A stretch of 64,000 bases of DNA from an uncultured Roseburia sp. Its GTDB lineage: Bacteria > Bacillota > Clostridia > Lachnospirales > Lachnospiraceae. Made by a program: the position numbers and the translations under genes. Location of the stretch: contig URUD01000007.1 of the NCBI GenBank assembly GCA_900550935.1, forward strand, positions 9,510-73,509, given 5' to 3'. The notes beneath the pieces were generated by a model. The model saw only the letters and a program-made list of their open reading frames with translations, was not told the DNA's origin and ran no database searches. How positions within the stretch are numbered: the first letter of the stretch is position 1; every line of letters begins with the position of its first letter. Below are positions 51,078-58,847 of this stretch, piece by piece.

Positions 51078-51944
51078 ATGGCACAGGTTGACTATGCAGC
51101 ATTAAAAAAGGGCGGCTTTATGAGACAGAAGCAGAAAGGATATTTTTCACTCCGTATTCAGGTAGTAGGTGGTAACCTGACGGCAGAGAATATCAACGCA
51201 GTATCCGAAGTCGCAGAGCAGTACGGAAAGGGATATGTCCATATGACATCCAGGCAGGGTATTGAAATCCCGTTTATCCGCTTTGAAGATATCGAGGAAG
51301 TCAAGGCAAAGCTTGCCGCAGGCGGTGTAAAACCGGGCGTATGCGGACCAAGAGTAAGAACCGTGACCGCATGTCAGGGATCTGAAATCTGTCCGAGTGG
51401 ATGTATCGATACTTATACCCTGGCACAGGAACTTGATGAGCATTATTTTGGACGGGAACTGCCGCACAAATTCAAATTTGGTGTGACCGGATGCCAGAAT
51501 AACTGCTTAAAGGCAGAGGAAAATGATATCGGTATCAAGGGCGGCATGGAAGTGACCTGGGTGCAGGATAAATGTATCAACTGCGGTGTCTGTGAAAAGG
51601 CATGCCGCGAGGGCGCAATCAAATGTACCGGAACCGAAGTGACACTGGATGCAGATAAATGTACCTATTGCGGACGCTGCGTAAAATCCTGTCCAACCGA
51701 TGCGTGGGAAGGAAACAGCGGATATCTGGTAAGTTTTGGAGGACTGTTTGGAAACAAGATCTACAAAGGAGAGCAGTTACTTCCGATCATCCATGACAAG
51801 GATACTTTATTCCGCGTAACGGATGCAGCCATTGACTATTTTGAAGAAAACGCAAATGCAGGAGAGCGTTTCCGTCTGACCTTACAGAGACTCGGAGAGG
51901 ACGCATTCCGTGAAAAGATCAAAGCAGCCTATGAGGAAAAATAA
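51078..51944 (+). CDS. Small siroheme sulfite/nitrite reductase with ferredoxin domain
   Basis: 288-aa reductase. A half-repeat domain comes first ('VHMTSRQGIEIPFI'), then the siroheme-4Fe4S ligands: Cys99 and Cys105 ('CQGSEIC') and Cys139 and Cys143 ('GCQNNC'). Two ferredoxin clusters are inserted (Cys166/169/172/176 and 195/198/201/205). This compact type resembles AsrC and small archaeal or clostridial sulfite reductases. It should reduce sulfite to sulfide with ferredoxin-type electrons. Siroheme would come from the fused synthase at 46496. It lies 30 nt after the MetY-like gene, so its sulfide probably feeds that pathway. Confidence 0.87.
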   Translation: MAQVDYAALKKGGFMRQKQKGYFSLRIQVVGGNLTAENINAVSEVAEQYGKGYVHMTSRQGIEIPFIRFEDIEEVKAKLAAGGVKPGVCGPRVRTVTACQGSEICPSGCIDTYTLAQELDEHYFGRELPHKFKFGVTGCQNNCLKAEENDIGIKGGMEVTWVQDKCINCGVCEKACREGAIKCTGTEVTLDADKCTYCGRCVKSCPTDAWEGNSGYLVSFGGLFGNKIYKGEQLLPIIHDKDTLFRVTDAAIDYFEENANAGERFRLTLQRLGEDAFREKIKAAYEEK

Positions 51945-51970
51945 AAACCAGGAAAAAAAGGAGGAACAGG

Positions 51971-52222
51971 ATGGAACTTGCAGGAATCCAGATTGATGAA
52001 ACCGTAGACATTACAGATAAAGTGTGCCCGTTGACTTTTGTAAAGGTAAAGGTAACCTTAGACGAGTTAGACGATGGAGAAGTCCTGGCAGTCCGTTTAA
52101 ACGACGGAGAGCCGGTACAGAATGTTCCGAGAAGTGTAAAAGAAGAGGGACATCAGATCTTAAAATTACTGGACAATGAAGATGGCACTTACGAACTGAT
52201 CATTAAAAAAGTGGGGGACTAA
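51971..52222 (+). CDS. TusA/SirA-like sulfurtransferase
   Basis: 83-aa protein of the TusA family. The conserved Cys is in 'DKVCPLTFVKVKVTLDEL' (the CPxxxxK-type motif near residue 19), which carries a persulfide in related proteins. 'VRLNDGEPVQNVPRSVKEEG' and 'IIKKV' complete the small two-layer fold. It sits between sulfite reductase and thioredoxin and probably relays sulfur to the carrier protein made further on in the operon. The N-terminal nine residues exceed the usual start. Confidence 0.87.
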   Translation: MELAGIQIDETVDITDKVCPLTFVKVKVTLDELDDGEVLAVRLNDGEPVQNVPRSVKEEGHQILKLLDNEDGTYELIIKKVGD

Positions 52223-52224
52223 GG

Positions 52225-52542
52225 ATGGCAGCAAGAATAGGAAAAGCAGATTTTGAAGAAAAAGTATTAAAGAGCAGTCTGCCGGTACTGGTTGATTTCT
52301 ATTCCGACAGCTGCATCCCGTGCAAACAGATATCACCGATCCTGGGAGATATCGAGGACGAGCGTGAAGGAAGCCTTCAGGTATATAAGGTCAATGTCAA
52401 TTATGACATGGATCTTGCCGGAGAATATGGCGTGATGGGTGTACCGGCATTACGATTGTTTGTGAATGGCGAGGTAGCCGGAGCACAGACCGGAGTGTTG
52501 AAAAAAGAAGAGTTAAACCAGTGGCTGGATGAAACACTGTGA
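52225..52542 (+). CDS. Thioredoxin-like protein
   Basis: 105-aa thioredoxin fold with the redox motif 'SDSCIPCKQISPI' (Cys-Ile-Pro-Cys, near residues 30-33) and the cis-Pro strand 'VMGVPALRLFVNGEVAG'. CIPC replaces the standard CGPC, so its redox potential or partner may differ. It starts 3 nt after the TusA stop. In this operon it could reduce persulfides or disulfides during sulfur transfer. Confidence 0.88.
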   Translation: MAARIGKADFEEKVLKSSLPVLVDFYSDSCIPCKQISPILGDIEDEREGSLQVYKVNVNYDMDLAGEYGVMGVPALRLFVNGEVAGAQTGVLKKEELNQWLDETL

Positions 52543-52571
52543 TCAAAACAGAGCAGAAAAAGGAGAAAAAG

Positions 52572-52793
52572 ATGGAGATTATTGTAGCAGGAAACAAAAA
52601 AGAAGTAGCAGATGGATTAAAACTGACCGAGTTATTTACGTTAGAGAATGTAGAGACTCCGGAGTACGTTACTGTTTCACTGAACGAGGAATTTGTACCA
52701 AGTGATAAAGTGGCAGAGACCGTTTTAAAAGACGGAGACAATGTAGAGTTCTTGTATTTCATGGGAGGAGGCAGCTATGGCATTAACAGATGA
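52572..52793 (+). CDS. Ubiquitin-fold sulfur carrier protein with C-terminal extension (HcyS/ThiS-like)
   Basis: 73-aa ThiS/MoaD-type protein: 'MEIIVAGNKKEVADGLKLTE', 'VTVSLNEEFVP' and 'VEFLYFMGGG' are its strands. The glycines at 65-67 should form the thiocarboxylate, but six residues (SYGINR) follow. Active ThiS and MoaD end in GG, so the tail must be clipped, as HcyD does for HcyS in Wolinella. A JAMM protease gene lies in the same operon. The tail codons overlap the next gene (E1-like) by 17 nt, and the glycine codons GGAGGAGG are that gene's ribosome binding site. The ATG at 52572 follows AAGGAG; an earlier Met is in frame but lacks that support. Confidence 0.85.
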   Translation: MEIIVAGNKKEVADGLKLTELFTLENVETPEYVTVSLNEEFVPSDKVAETVLKDGDNVEFLYFMGGGSYGINR

Positions 52794-53586
52794 GCAGATT
52801 GAACGCTATTCCAGACACATTATCTTAAAGGAAGTTGGCGCAAAAGGTCAGAAAAAATTATTGAATGCAAAAGTGCTGATCATCGGAGCAGGTGGACTTG
52901 GAGCCCCGGCAGCAATGTACCTTGGTGCAGCAGGAGTCGGAACCATCGGTATCGTAGATGCAGATGAAGTCGATCTGTCCAACTTACAGAGACAGATCAT
53001 CCATGGCACCGCGGATGTGGGCAAGGCAAAAGTAAAATCTGCCCAGGAGACCATCCATGCGATGAACCCGGACGTCACGGTAAAAACCTACCGTCAGTTT
53101 GTGACCAGTGAAAATATCATGGATCTGATCGCAGACTATGACTTCATCATTGACGGAACCGATAACTTCCCGGCGAAATTTTTGATCAATGACGCCTGCG
53201 TTATGGCAAAGAAACCGTTCAGCCATGCAGGGATCATCCGTTTCAAAGGACAGCTGATGACGTATGTTCCGGGAGAAGGACCATGTTACCGCTGTGTATT
53301 TAAGAATCCGCCACCAAAGGATGCAGTTCCGACCTGTAAACAGGCAGGTGTCATCGGAGCAATGGGCGGTGTGATCGGAAGCCTTCAGGCAATGGAAGCG
53401 ATCAAATACATCTTAGGCGTTGGCAAACTGCTGACCGGATATCTTCTGACTTACGATGCGATCAATCAGGAGTTCCACAAAGTAAAACTGCCAAGCCACA
53501 CAGAGGATTGCGCGGTATGTGGTACCCATCCGACCATCACGGAACTGATCGATTATGAACAGGCGGTCTGCACAGACGGCATCTAA
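52777..53586 (+). CDS. E1-like adenylyltransferase activating the sulfur carrier (HcyF/MoeB/ThiF-like)
   Basis: 269-aa E1-type enzyme. The ATP site 'VLIIGAGGLGAPAAMYLGAAG' and the Asp/Arg part 'DADEVDLSNLQRQIIH' are followed by a zinc site made of Cys170/173 and Cys245/248, with a possible transfer Cys187 in 'VPTCKQAG'. It adenylates the carrier's C-terminal Gly so that sulfur can be loaded. The start ATG lies inside the carrier gene, 17 nt before that gene's end. Rhodanese domain is absent, so sulfur must come from elsewhere, perhaps the TusA-like protein or sulfide. Confidence 0.92.
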   Translation: MALTDEQIERYSRHIILKEVGAKGQKKLLNAKVLIIGAGGLGAPAAMYLGAAGVGTIGIVDADEVDLSNLQRQIIHGTADVGKAKVKSAQETIHAMNPDVTVKTYRQFVTSENIMDLIADYDFIIDGTDNFPAKFLINDACVMAKKPFSHAGIIRFKGQLMTYVPGEGPCYRCVFKNPPPKDAVPTCKQAGVIGAMGGVIGSLQAMEAIKYILGVGKLLTGYLLTYDAINQEFHKVKLPSHTEDCAVCGTHPTITELIDYEQAVCTDGI

Positions 53587-53596
53587 GGAGGCAGCC

Positions 53597-54010
53597 ATGC
53601 TTATTTTAAAACAGGAAGATTATCAGAAAATATTAGAGCATGCCAGAACGGGACTCCCGAATGAGGCATGTGGACTGTTAGGCGGCTATACGAATGAGGA
53701 TGGCAGCCAGGTCATCACAGACGTTTATCTGCTGCGCAACATGGACGAGAGCAGGGAGCACTTTTCCATGGACCCGAAGGAGCAGTTTGCGGCAGTGAAA
53801 GATATCCGCAGCAAGGGACGGGAACTGCTTGGAAACTTTCATTCCCACCCGGAATCACCATCCCGGCCATCCGAAGAGGACATCCGGCTTGCCTATGATT
53901 CGAAGATCCATTACCTGATTCTGTCCCTGATGGAAGAGGGCAATCCGGTCTTAAATTCTTTTCACATCGAAAAAGGTGCGGTAACCAAAGAAACTCTGGA
54001 AATTCAATAA
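53597..54010 (+). CDS. JAMM (Mov34/MPN) metalloprotease, HcyD/Mec+-like
   Basis: 137-aa zinc protease. The JAMM residues are complete: Glu23 in 'NEACGLLGG', then 'HSHPESPSRPSEED' with His82, His84, Ser92 and Asp95, fitting HxHx7Sx2D. Small bacterial JAMM proteins cleave the tails of sulfur carriers (HcyD) or release amino acids made on them (Mec+ with CysO). Here the carrier has a six-residue tail after the glycines, so tail removal is the natural role. ATG at 53597 follows AAGGAGG; the earlier in-frame Met lies inside the E1 gene. It ends the operon. Confidence 0.9.
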   Translation: MLILKQEDYQKILEHARTGLPNEACGLLGGYTNEDGSQVITDVYLLRNMDESREHFSMDPKEQFAAVKDIRSKGRELLGNFHSHPESPSRPSEEDIRLAYDSKIHYLILSLMEEGNPVLNSFHIEKGAVTKETLEIQ

Positions 54011-54023
54011 AGATAAATGCAAA

Positions 54024-54075
54024 AAGGAGCTGCATGCAGCCGGAAACAACCGGTTTGTGCGCAGCTTCTTTTTTG
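54024..54075 (+). terminator. Terminator of the sulfur operon
   Basis: AAGGAGCTGC (54024-54033) pairs with GCAGCTTCTT (54061-54070) around an inner hairpin, followed by T residues. Confidence 0.75.
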
Positions 54076-54090
54076 TTATCCATAAAAAAC

Positions 54091-54188
54091 TTTGACAATC
54101 AAAATAAAATGGTTGACAAAATTTGGAAGGTATCATATACTTTGAAAAGCAAATAATTTGACAATCAAAATATTTGAAAGGCAAATAA
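54091..54188 (+). promoter_or_regulatory. fab operon promoter with four FabT-type boxes
   Basis: TTGACA (54113-54118), a 17-nt spacer and TATACT (54136-54141) form the promoter. TTTGACAATCAAA, which fits the FabT palindrome TTTGA-N3-TCAAA, occurs at 54091-54103 and 54157-54169. Variants TTTGAAAAGCAAA and TTTGAAAGGCAAA lie at 54141-54153 and 54173-54185. The three downstream boxes are exactly 16 bp apart and cover the transcription start. FabT is encoded at 61573 in the same operon, so feedback repression is expected. Confidence 0.85.
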
Positions 54189-54216
54189 TAAACAAGGGAA
54201 AAGGAAGGTAATACTT

Positions 54217-54450
54217 ATGTTAGAAAAAATGAAACCAATGATCGCAGAGCAGTTAAACGTGGATGAGAGCGAGATCAAGGCAGAGTCCAATTTCAAAGAG
54301 GATTTAGGGGCTGACTCCTTAGATTTATTTGAACTGGTCATGGCACTGGAAGAAGAGTTTGGTGTGGAGATCCCGTCCGAAGATTTAGAGAAGATCGCAA
54401 CGGTCGCTGACGTAATGGATTATCTGAAGAGCAAAGGTGTGGAAGCATAA
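54217..54450 (+). CDS. acpP: Acyl carrier protein
   Basis: 77-aa acidic helical protein carrying growing acyl chains. The phosphopantetheine site is the Ser in 'EDLGADSLDLFELVMALEE' (near residue 37). It is the first gene of the fatty-acid operon; its stop overlaps the next start by one base (TAATG). ATG follows AAGGAAGG. Operator boxes in its leader put it under FabT control. Confidence 0.96.
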   Translation: MLEKMKPMIAEQLNVDESEIKAESNFKEDLGADSLDLFELVMALEEEFGVEIPSEDLEKIATVADVMDYLKSKGVEA

Positions 54451-55373
54451 TGCAGACAAGAATCAGTAAATTACTGAAAACAGAATATCCCATTTTGCAG
54501 GGAGGTATGGCGTGGGTCGCAGAGTATCATCTGGCAGCCGCCGTATCCAATGCAGGGGGACTTGGTATCATCGGTGCAGCAAGTGCACCGCCTGAAGTCG
54601 TAAGAGAGCAGATCAGGAAGACAAAAGAACTGACAAAAAATCCGTTTGGGGTTAATGTCATGCTGCTCAATCCAAATGCGCCGGAGGTTGCACAGGTCGT
54701 GATCGAAGAAGGAGTAAAAGTCGTCACGACAGGAGCCGGAAATCCGGGAAAATTTATGAAAGCCTGGAAAGAGGCTGGCGTGGTTGTCATTCCGGTTGTT
54801 GCAAGTGTGGCAATGGCAAAAATGATGGAGCGCGGTGGAGCGGATGCCGTCATTGCAGAGGGAATGGAGTCCGGTGGACACATTGGTTCCCAGACCACGA
54901 TGACACTGGTACCGCAGGTCGCCGATGCCGTTTCCATTCCGGTGATTGCAGCAGGAGGAATTGCCGATGGCAGAGGGATTGCGGCATCGTTTCTGCTGGG
55001 CGCAGAGGGTGTGCAGATGGGAACCCGTTTCCTTGTAGCAAAAGAAAGTATCGTACATCCGAATTACAAAGAACGTGTCATTAAAGCAAGGGATATCGAC
55101 TCCGAGGTAACCGGCATGAGCACCGGACATCCGATCCGGGTACTTAGAAATGCCATGAGCCGGGAATATCTGAAAATGGAGCAGGAAGGTGCCTCTTTTG
55201 AAGAACTGGAACACCTCACACTCGGTTCGCTCCGGAAAGCAGTGGTCGACGGAGATGTGGTAAATGGAAGCCTGATGGCAGGACAGAGCGCAGGTATGGT
55301 AAAAAAAGAACAGACCTGCGAAGAGATCATGCAGGAGATCGTAAAGGAAGCAGAGCAGTTGATGCAGCATTAG
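54450..55373 (+). CDS. fabK: Enoyl-[acyl-carrier-protein] reductase (FMN), FabK
   Basis: 307-aa FMN enzyme that reduces trans-2-enoyl-ACP. 'YPILQGGMAWVAEYHLAAAV' and 'GGLGIIGAAS' start the barrel, 'EGMESGGHIG' holds the catalytic His, and 'VIAAGGIADGRGIAASFLLG' with 'GVQMGTRFLVAKES' binds FMN phosphate. FabK replaces FabI in many Firmicutes and is insensitive to triclosan. It is overlapped by one base with acpP and is 16 nt upstream of the fabD region. Confidence 0.95.
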   Translation: MQTRISKLLKTEYPILQGGMAWVAEYHLAAAVSNAGGLGIIGAASAPPEVVREQIRKTKELTKNPFGVNVMLLNPNAPEVAQVVIEEGVKVVTTGAGNPGKFMKAWKEAGVVVIPVVASVAMAKMMERGGADAVIAEGMESGGHIGSQTTMTLVPQVADAVSIPVIAAGGIADGRGIAASFLLGAEGVQMGTRFLVAKESIVHPNYKERVIKARDIDSEVTGMSTGHPIRVLRNAMSREYLKMEQEGASFEELEHLTLGSLRKAVVDGDVVNGSLMAGQSAGMVKKEQTCEEIMQEIVKEAEQLMQH

Positions 55374-55406
55374 TCAGGAAAAAGCTGCATGGAAATGAGG
55401 AGGACT

Positions 55407-56333
55407 ATGGGCAAGAGAGCATTTTTGTTCCCGGGACAGGGAGCACAGTATATCGGCATGGCAAAAGAATTTTATGAGCAGCTGCCGGAATGTAAGCTGG
55501 TATTTGATACAGCGCAAAAAGCATCGGGACTGGATGTTGCGGCGTTGTGCTTTGAAGAAAACGATAAGATAAATATTACGGAATACACACAGATCTGTAT
55601 GCTGACCGCGGAGGCAGCAATCTTAACGGCACTTGAGAGCAGAGGTTATCGTGCGAATGTAACTGCAGGCTTAAGCCTTGGGGAATATGGAGCACTCCTT
55701 GCAGCAAAGGTGCTGACGATGGAAGATGCATTTGCACTGGTCAGAAAAAGAGGAATCTATATGCAGGAAGCAGTGCCGACCGGTGGCGCCATGGCAGCGG
55801 TCCTTGGATTGGATGCAGGAGCGATCGAGCAGGCATGTGAGGAAACTGAGGGGATCGTGTCCATTGCCAATTATAACTGTCCGGGACAGATCGTGATCAC
55901 CGGGGAGAGTGAGGCAGTGGCAAAAGCAGGAGAGGCTTGCAGTAAAGCAGGTGCAAAGCGTGTGGTACCATTAAAGGTCAGCGGACCTTTTCATTCCAGG
56001 ATGCTCGAGGGAGCAGGAGAAAAGCTGGCAAAAGAACTGGAGCAGGTTACGGTAAGCATGCCGCAGATCCCATATCTGTCAAATGTCACTGCAGATTATG
56101 TGACAGACAGTGAACCGGTAAAATCATTGTTGGAGCGTCAGGTTTCATCATCTGTACGCTGGCAGCAGAGCGTGGAAAGAATGATCGCCGATGGCGTGGA
56201 AGAGTTTGTTGAGATCGGACCGGGTAAGACCTTAAGTGGTTTTATGCGAAAGATCAACCGGGATGTAAACGTTTCAAATATTGACACCATGGATGATTTC
56301 AATCGTTATAGTAAGGAACATCCCCTGGCGTAG
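55407..56333 (+). CDS. fabD: Malonyl-CoA:ACP transacylase
   Basis: 308-aa acyltransferase. 'FLFPGQGAQYIGM' is the N-terminal loop, 'TAGLSLGEYGALLAA' holds the catalytic Ser (near 91), 'MQEAV' the Arg-containing helix region, and 'VSGPFHSRMLEGAG' the catalytic His (near 199). It loads malonyl groups onto ACP. I chose the ATG at 55407, just after GAGGAC; two earlier Mets in frame have no advantage. It lies between fabK and fabG in the operon. Confidence 0.94.
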   Translation: MGKRAFLFPGQGAQYIGMAKEFYEQLPECKLVFDTAQKASGLDVAALCFEENDKINITEYTQICMLTAEAAILTALESRGYRANVTAGLSLGEYGALLAAKVLTMEDAFALVRKRGIYMQEAVPTGGAMAAVLGLDAGAIEQACEETEGIVSIANYNCPGQIVITGESEAVAKAGEACSKAGAKRVVPLKVSGPFHSRMLEGAGEKLAKELEQVTVSMPQIPYLSNVTADYVTDSEPVKSLLERQVSSSVRWQQSVERMIADGVEEFVEIGPGKTLSGFMRKINRDVNVSNIDTMDDFNRYSKEHPLA

Positions 56334-56359
56334 CAGGACATAACAGGAGAGAGGATATT

Positions 56360-57100
56360 ATGCTGACAGGAAAAGTAGCACTGGTGACAGGGGCAGGCAG
56401 AGGAATCGGAAGCGCGATCGCAAAGACATTGGCAGCCAACGGAGCGTTTGTGATCGTAAATTATAATGGTTCAAAGGAGAAAGCAGAAGCAGTTGTAGAA
56501 GAAATAAAAAAATCAGGTGCAGAGGCAGCCGCAGTGCAGTGTGATGTTTCAGACTATGCCGCATGCGGCAAAATGGTGGAAGAGCTGATCGCTTCCTATG
56601 GTCATATCGATATCCTGGTCAATAATGCCGGGATCACGCGGGATAACCTTATTTTAAAAATGAGTGAGGAAGAGTTCGATGCGGTTTTAAATACCAATTT
56701 AAAGGGAACGTTCCACACGATCCGCCACCTCTCCCGTTATTTTGTAAAACAGAGAGCAGGGCGCATCATCAACCTCTCTTCGGTGTCAGGTGTGATGGGC
56801 AATGCCGGTCAGGCAAATTATAGTGCGAGCAAAGCCGGTGTGATCGGACTGACAAAGAGTGTTGCAAGAGAGCTCGCCAGGCGTGGGATCACCTGCAATG
56901 CCGTTGCACCGGGCTATATCGAAACCGAGATGACCGCACAGATGCCTGAGGCAGCAAAAGAGGCAGTGAAACAGCAGATTCCGCTGCAGCGCACCGGAAC
57001 GGTGTGGGATATCGCAGAGATGGTTGCATTTCTGGCATCGGAAAAAGCATCTTATATTACCGGACAGGTAATTTCCGTTGATGGTGGAATGAGTATATAA
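56360..57100 (+). CDS. fabG: 3-oxoacyl-[acyl-carrier-protein] reductase
   Basis: 246-aa short-chain dehydrogenase. 'VTGAGRGIGSAIAKTLA' is the NADPH loop, 'NNAGITRDNLI' the conserved strand, and Ser/Tyr/Lys of the active site occur in 'INLSSVSGVMGNAGQANYSA' with 'SKAG' (near residues 140-158). 'VAPGYIETEM' and 'GQVISVDGGM' complete the family set. It reduces 3-ketoacyl-ACP in the elongation cycle. ATG follows GGAGAGAGG. Confidence 0.95.
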   Translation: MLTGKVALVTGAGRGIGSAIAKTLAANGAFVIVNYNGSKEKAEAVVEEIKKSGAEAAAVQCDVSDYAACGKMVEELIASYGHIDILVNNAGITRDNLILKMSEEEFDAVLNTNLKGTFHTIRHLSRYFVKQRAGRIINLSSVSGVMGNAGQANYSASKAGVIGLTKSVARELARRGITCNAVAPGYIETEMTAQMPEAAKEAVKQQIPLQRTGTVWDIAEMVAFLASEKASYITGQVISVDGGMSI

Positions 57101-57130
57101 AAAGAGCGTGTCGGAAGAAAGGAATAAAAA

Positions 57131-58366
57131 ATGAACAGACGTGTTGTGGTAACAGGAATGGGTGCCATTACGCCGATCGGGCTTAGTGTAGATGAATTTT
57201 TTGCATCCGTAAAAGAAGGAAAAACAGGTTTTGCAGAGATTACGCATTTTGATGCATCTGAATATAAATGCCATATTGCAGCAGAGGTAAAAAACTTTGA
57301 TGTAAAACAGTATATGGATCCGAAGGCAGCCAAACGGATGGAGTTATTCAGCCAGTACGCGGTTGCAGCAGCAAAAGAGGCAATCGAGGACTCCGGTCTT
57401 GAGATGGAAAAAGAGGATCCGTATCAGGTGGGAACTTCGATCGGATGTGGTGTCGGAAGCCTTCAGGGGATCGAGAGAGAACATAAAAGACTGCTGGAAA
57501 GGGGACCTGCAAGAGTAAATCCATTGTTTGTACCAATGGTGATCTCCAATATGGCAGCCGGAAATGTTTCCATTCAGTTTGGTCTGAAAGGAAAAAGCAT
57601 CAACGTGGTAACTGCCTGTGCGACCGGAACCAACAGCATTGGAGAAGCATTCCGCAGCATCCAGCATGGAGAGGCAGAGGTTATGGTAACAGGGGGAACC
57701 GAAGGAGCCATCTGTCCGATCGGCATTGCCGGATTTTCCGCACTGACTGCGTTGACCAGCGAGAGCGATCTGACAAAGTGCTCGATCCCGTTTGATAAGA
57801 ACCGGAGCGGTTTTGTCATGGGAGAAGGGGCAGCCGTAGTTGTCTTAGAGGAGTTAGAGCATGCAAAAGCGCGTGGCGCAAAGATCTATGCGGAAGTTGT
57901 TGGATACGGTACCTCCTCGGATGCCTATCATATCACATCCCCGGCAGAGGACGGCGCAGGTGCAGCAAGAGCGATGACGAATGCCTTAAACGATGCCGGT
58001 GTAAAGCCGGAAGAAGTGCCATACATCAATGCACATGGTACCTCAACACATCACAATGACCTGTTTGAGACAAGAGCGATCAAACTTGCGTTTGGGGAAC
58101 ATGCAAAGCAGCTTAAGATCAATTCCACAAAGTCGATGATCGGACATCTGCTTGGTGCAGCAGGTGCGATCGAATTTGTGACCTGTGTAAAGGAAATGGA
58201 GCAGGATTTTGTCCATGCAACTGTGGGATATACGACACCGGACGAGGAACTGGATCTGGACTACTGTAAGGAAGCTGTTGCAATGGAGATTCCGTATGCA
58301 CTCAGCAATTCCCTTGGATTTGGTGGTCACAATGCCAGTATTCTGGTGAAAAAATATGTAGGGTAG
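57131..58366 (+). CDS. fabF: 3-oxoacyl-[acyl-carrier-protein] synthase II
   Basis: 411-aa condensing enzyme. The nucleophile is in 'NVVTACATGTNSIGEAFRSI' (Cys near 163), and the two His are in 'YINAHGTSTHHNDLFE' (near 303) and 'SMIGHLLGAAGAIEF' (near 339). 'SNSLGFGGHNAS' closes the fold. It extends acyl-ACP with malonyl-ACP. It starts 30 nt after fabG and ends 9 nt before fabZ. Confidence 0.95.
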   Translation: MNRRVVVTGMGAITPIGLSVDEFFASVKEGKTGFAEITHFDASEYKCHIAAEVKNFDVKQYMDPKAAKRMELFSQYAVAAAKEAIEDSGLEMEKEDPYQVGTSIGCGVGSLQGIEREHKRLLERGPARVNPLFVPMVISNMAAGNVSIQFGLKGKSINVVTACATGTNSIGEAFRSIQHGEAEVMVTGGTEGAICPIGIAGFSALTALTSESDLTKCSIPFDKNRSGFVMGEGAAVVVLEELEHAKARGAKIYAEVVGYGTSSDAYHITSPAEDGAGAARAMTNALNDAGVKPEEVPYINAHGTSTHHNDLFETRAIKLAFGEHAKQLKINSTKSMIGHLLGAAGAIEFVTCVKEMEQDFVHATVGYTTPDEELDLDYCKEAVAMEIPYALSNSLGFGGHNASILVKKYVG

Positions 58367-58375
58367 GGGAGAAAA

Positions 58376-58804
58376 ATGTCCGTATATACAACAAAACAGA
58401 TCATGGAGATATTGCCACACCGCCAGCCGTTCCTTTTGATCGATACGGTAGAAGAACTGGTGCCGGGAGAGCGTGCGGTGGCAAAAAAATGTGTCAGCTA
58501 CAACGAACCGTATTTTGCAGGACATTTTCCAAAGGAGCCGGTCATGCCGGGAGTACTTCTGATCGAAGCATTAGCGCAGACCGGAGCGGTGGCGATCCTT
58601 GCGATGGAAGAAAACAAAGGAAAAATCGCGTATTTTGCAGGAATCCAGAATGCGAAATTCAAACAGAAAGTAGTTCCCGGAGATGTTTTGATCCTGGAGA
58701 CGGAAATTATCCGGCAGAAGGGACCAATCGGGGTAGGAAGTGCGGTTGCAAAGGTAGACGGAAAAATAGTCTGCAAGGCAGAGCTTACCTTTGCGATCGG
58801 CTAG
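58376..58804 (+). CDS. fabZ: 3-hydroxyacyl-[acyl-carrier-protein] dehydratase
   Basis: 142-aa hot-dog-fold dehydratase. 'IMEILPHRQPFLLIDTVEEL' includes the conserved PHRxPFL, and 'EPYFAGHFPKEPVMPGVLLIEALAQ' carries the catalytic His and Glu. It forms trans-2-enoyl-ACP for FabK. accB, which often sits between fabF and fabZ in Clostridia, is absent here. Stop codon lies 44 nt before the accDA start. Confidence 0.95.
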   Translation: MSVYTTKQIMEILPHRQPFLLIDTVEELVPGERAVAKKCVSYNEPYFAGHFPKEPVMPGVLLIEALAQTGAVAILAMEENKGKIAYFAGIQNAKFKQKVVPGDVLILETEIIRQKGPIGVGSAVAKVDGKIVCKAELTFAIG

Positions 58805-58847
58805 GCACTCGATGCAGTTTGCACCAGAAAGGATAGACAGGGTAAAG

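Noticed and set aside
54471..55370. Minus-strand ORF of 299 codons opposite fabK
   Set aside because: The translation is rich in Cys, His and Phe without any motif, and it lies wholly under a clear fabK gene in a compact operon.
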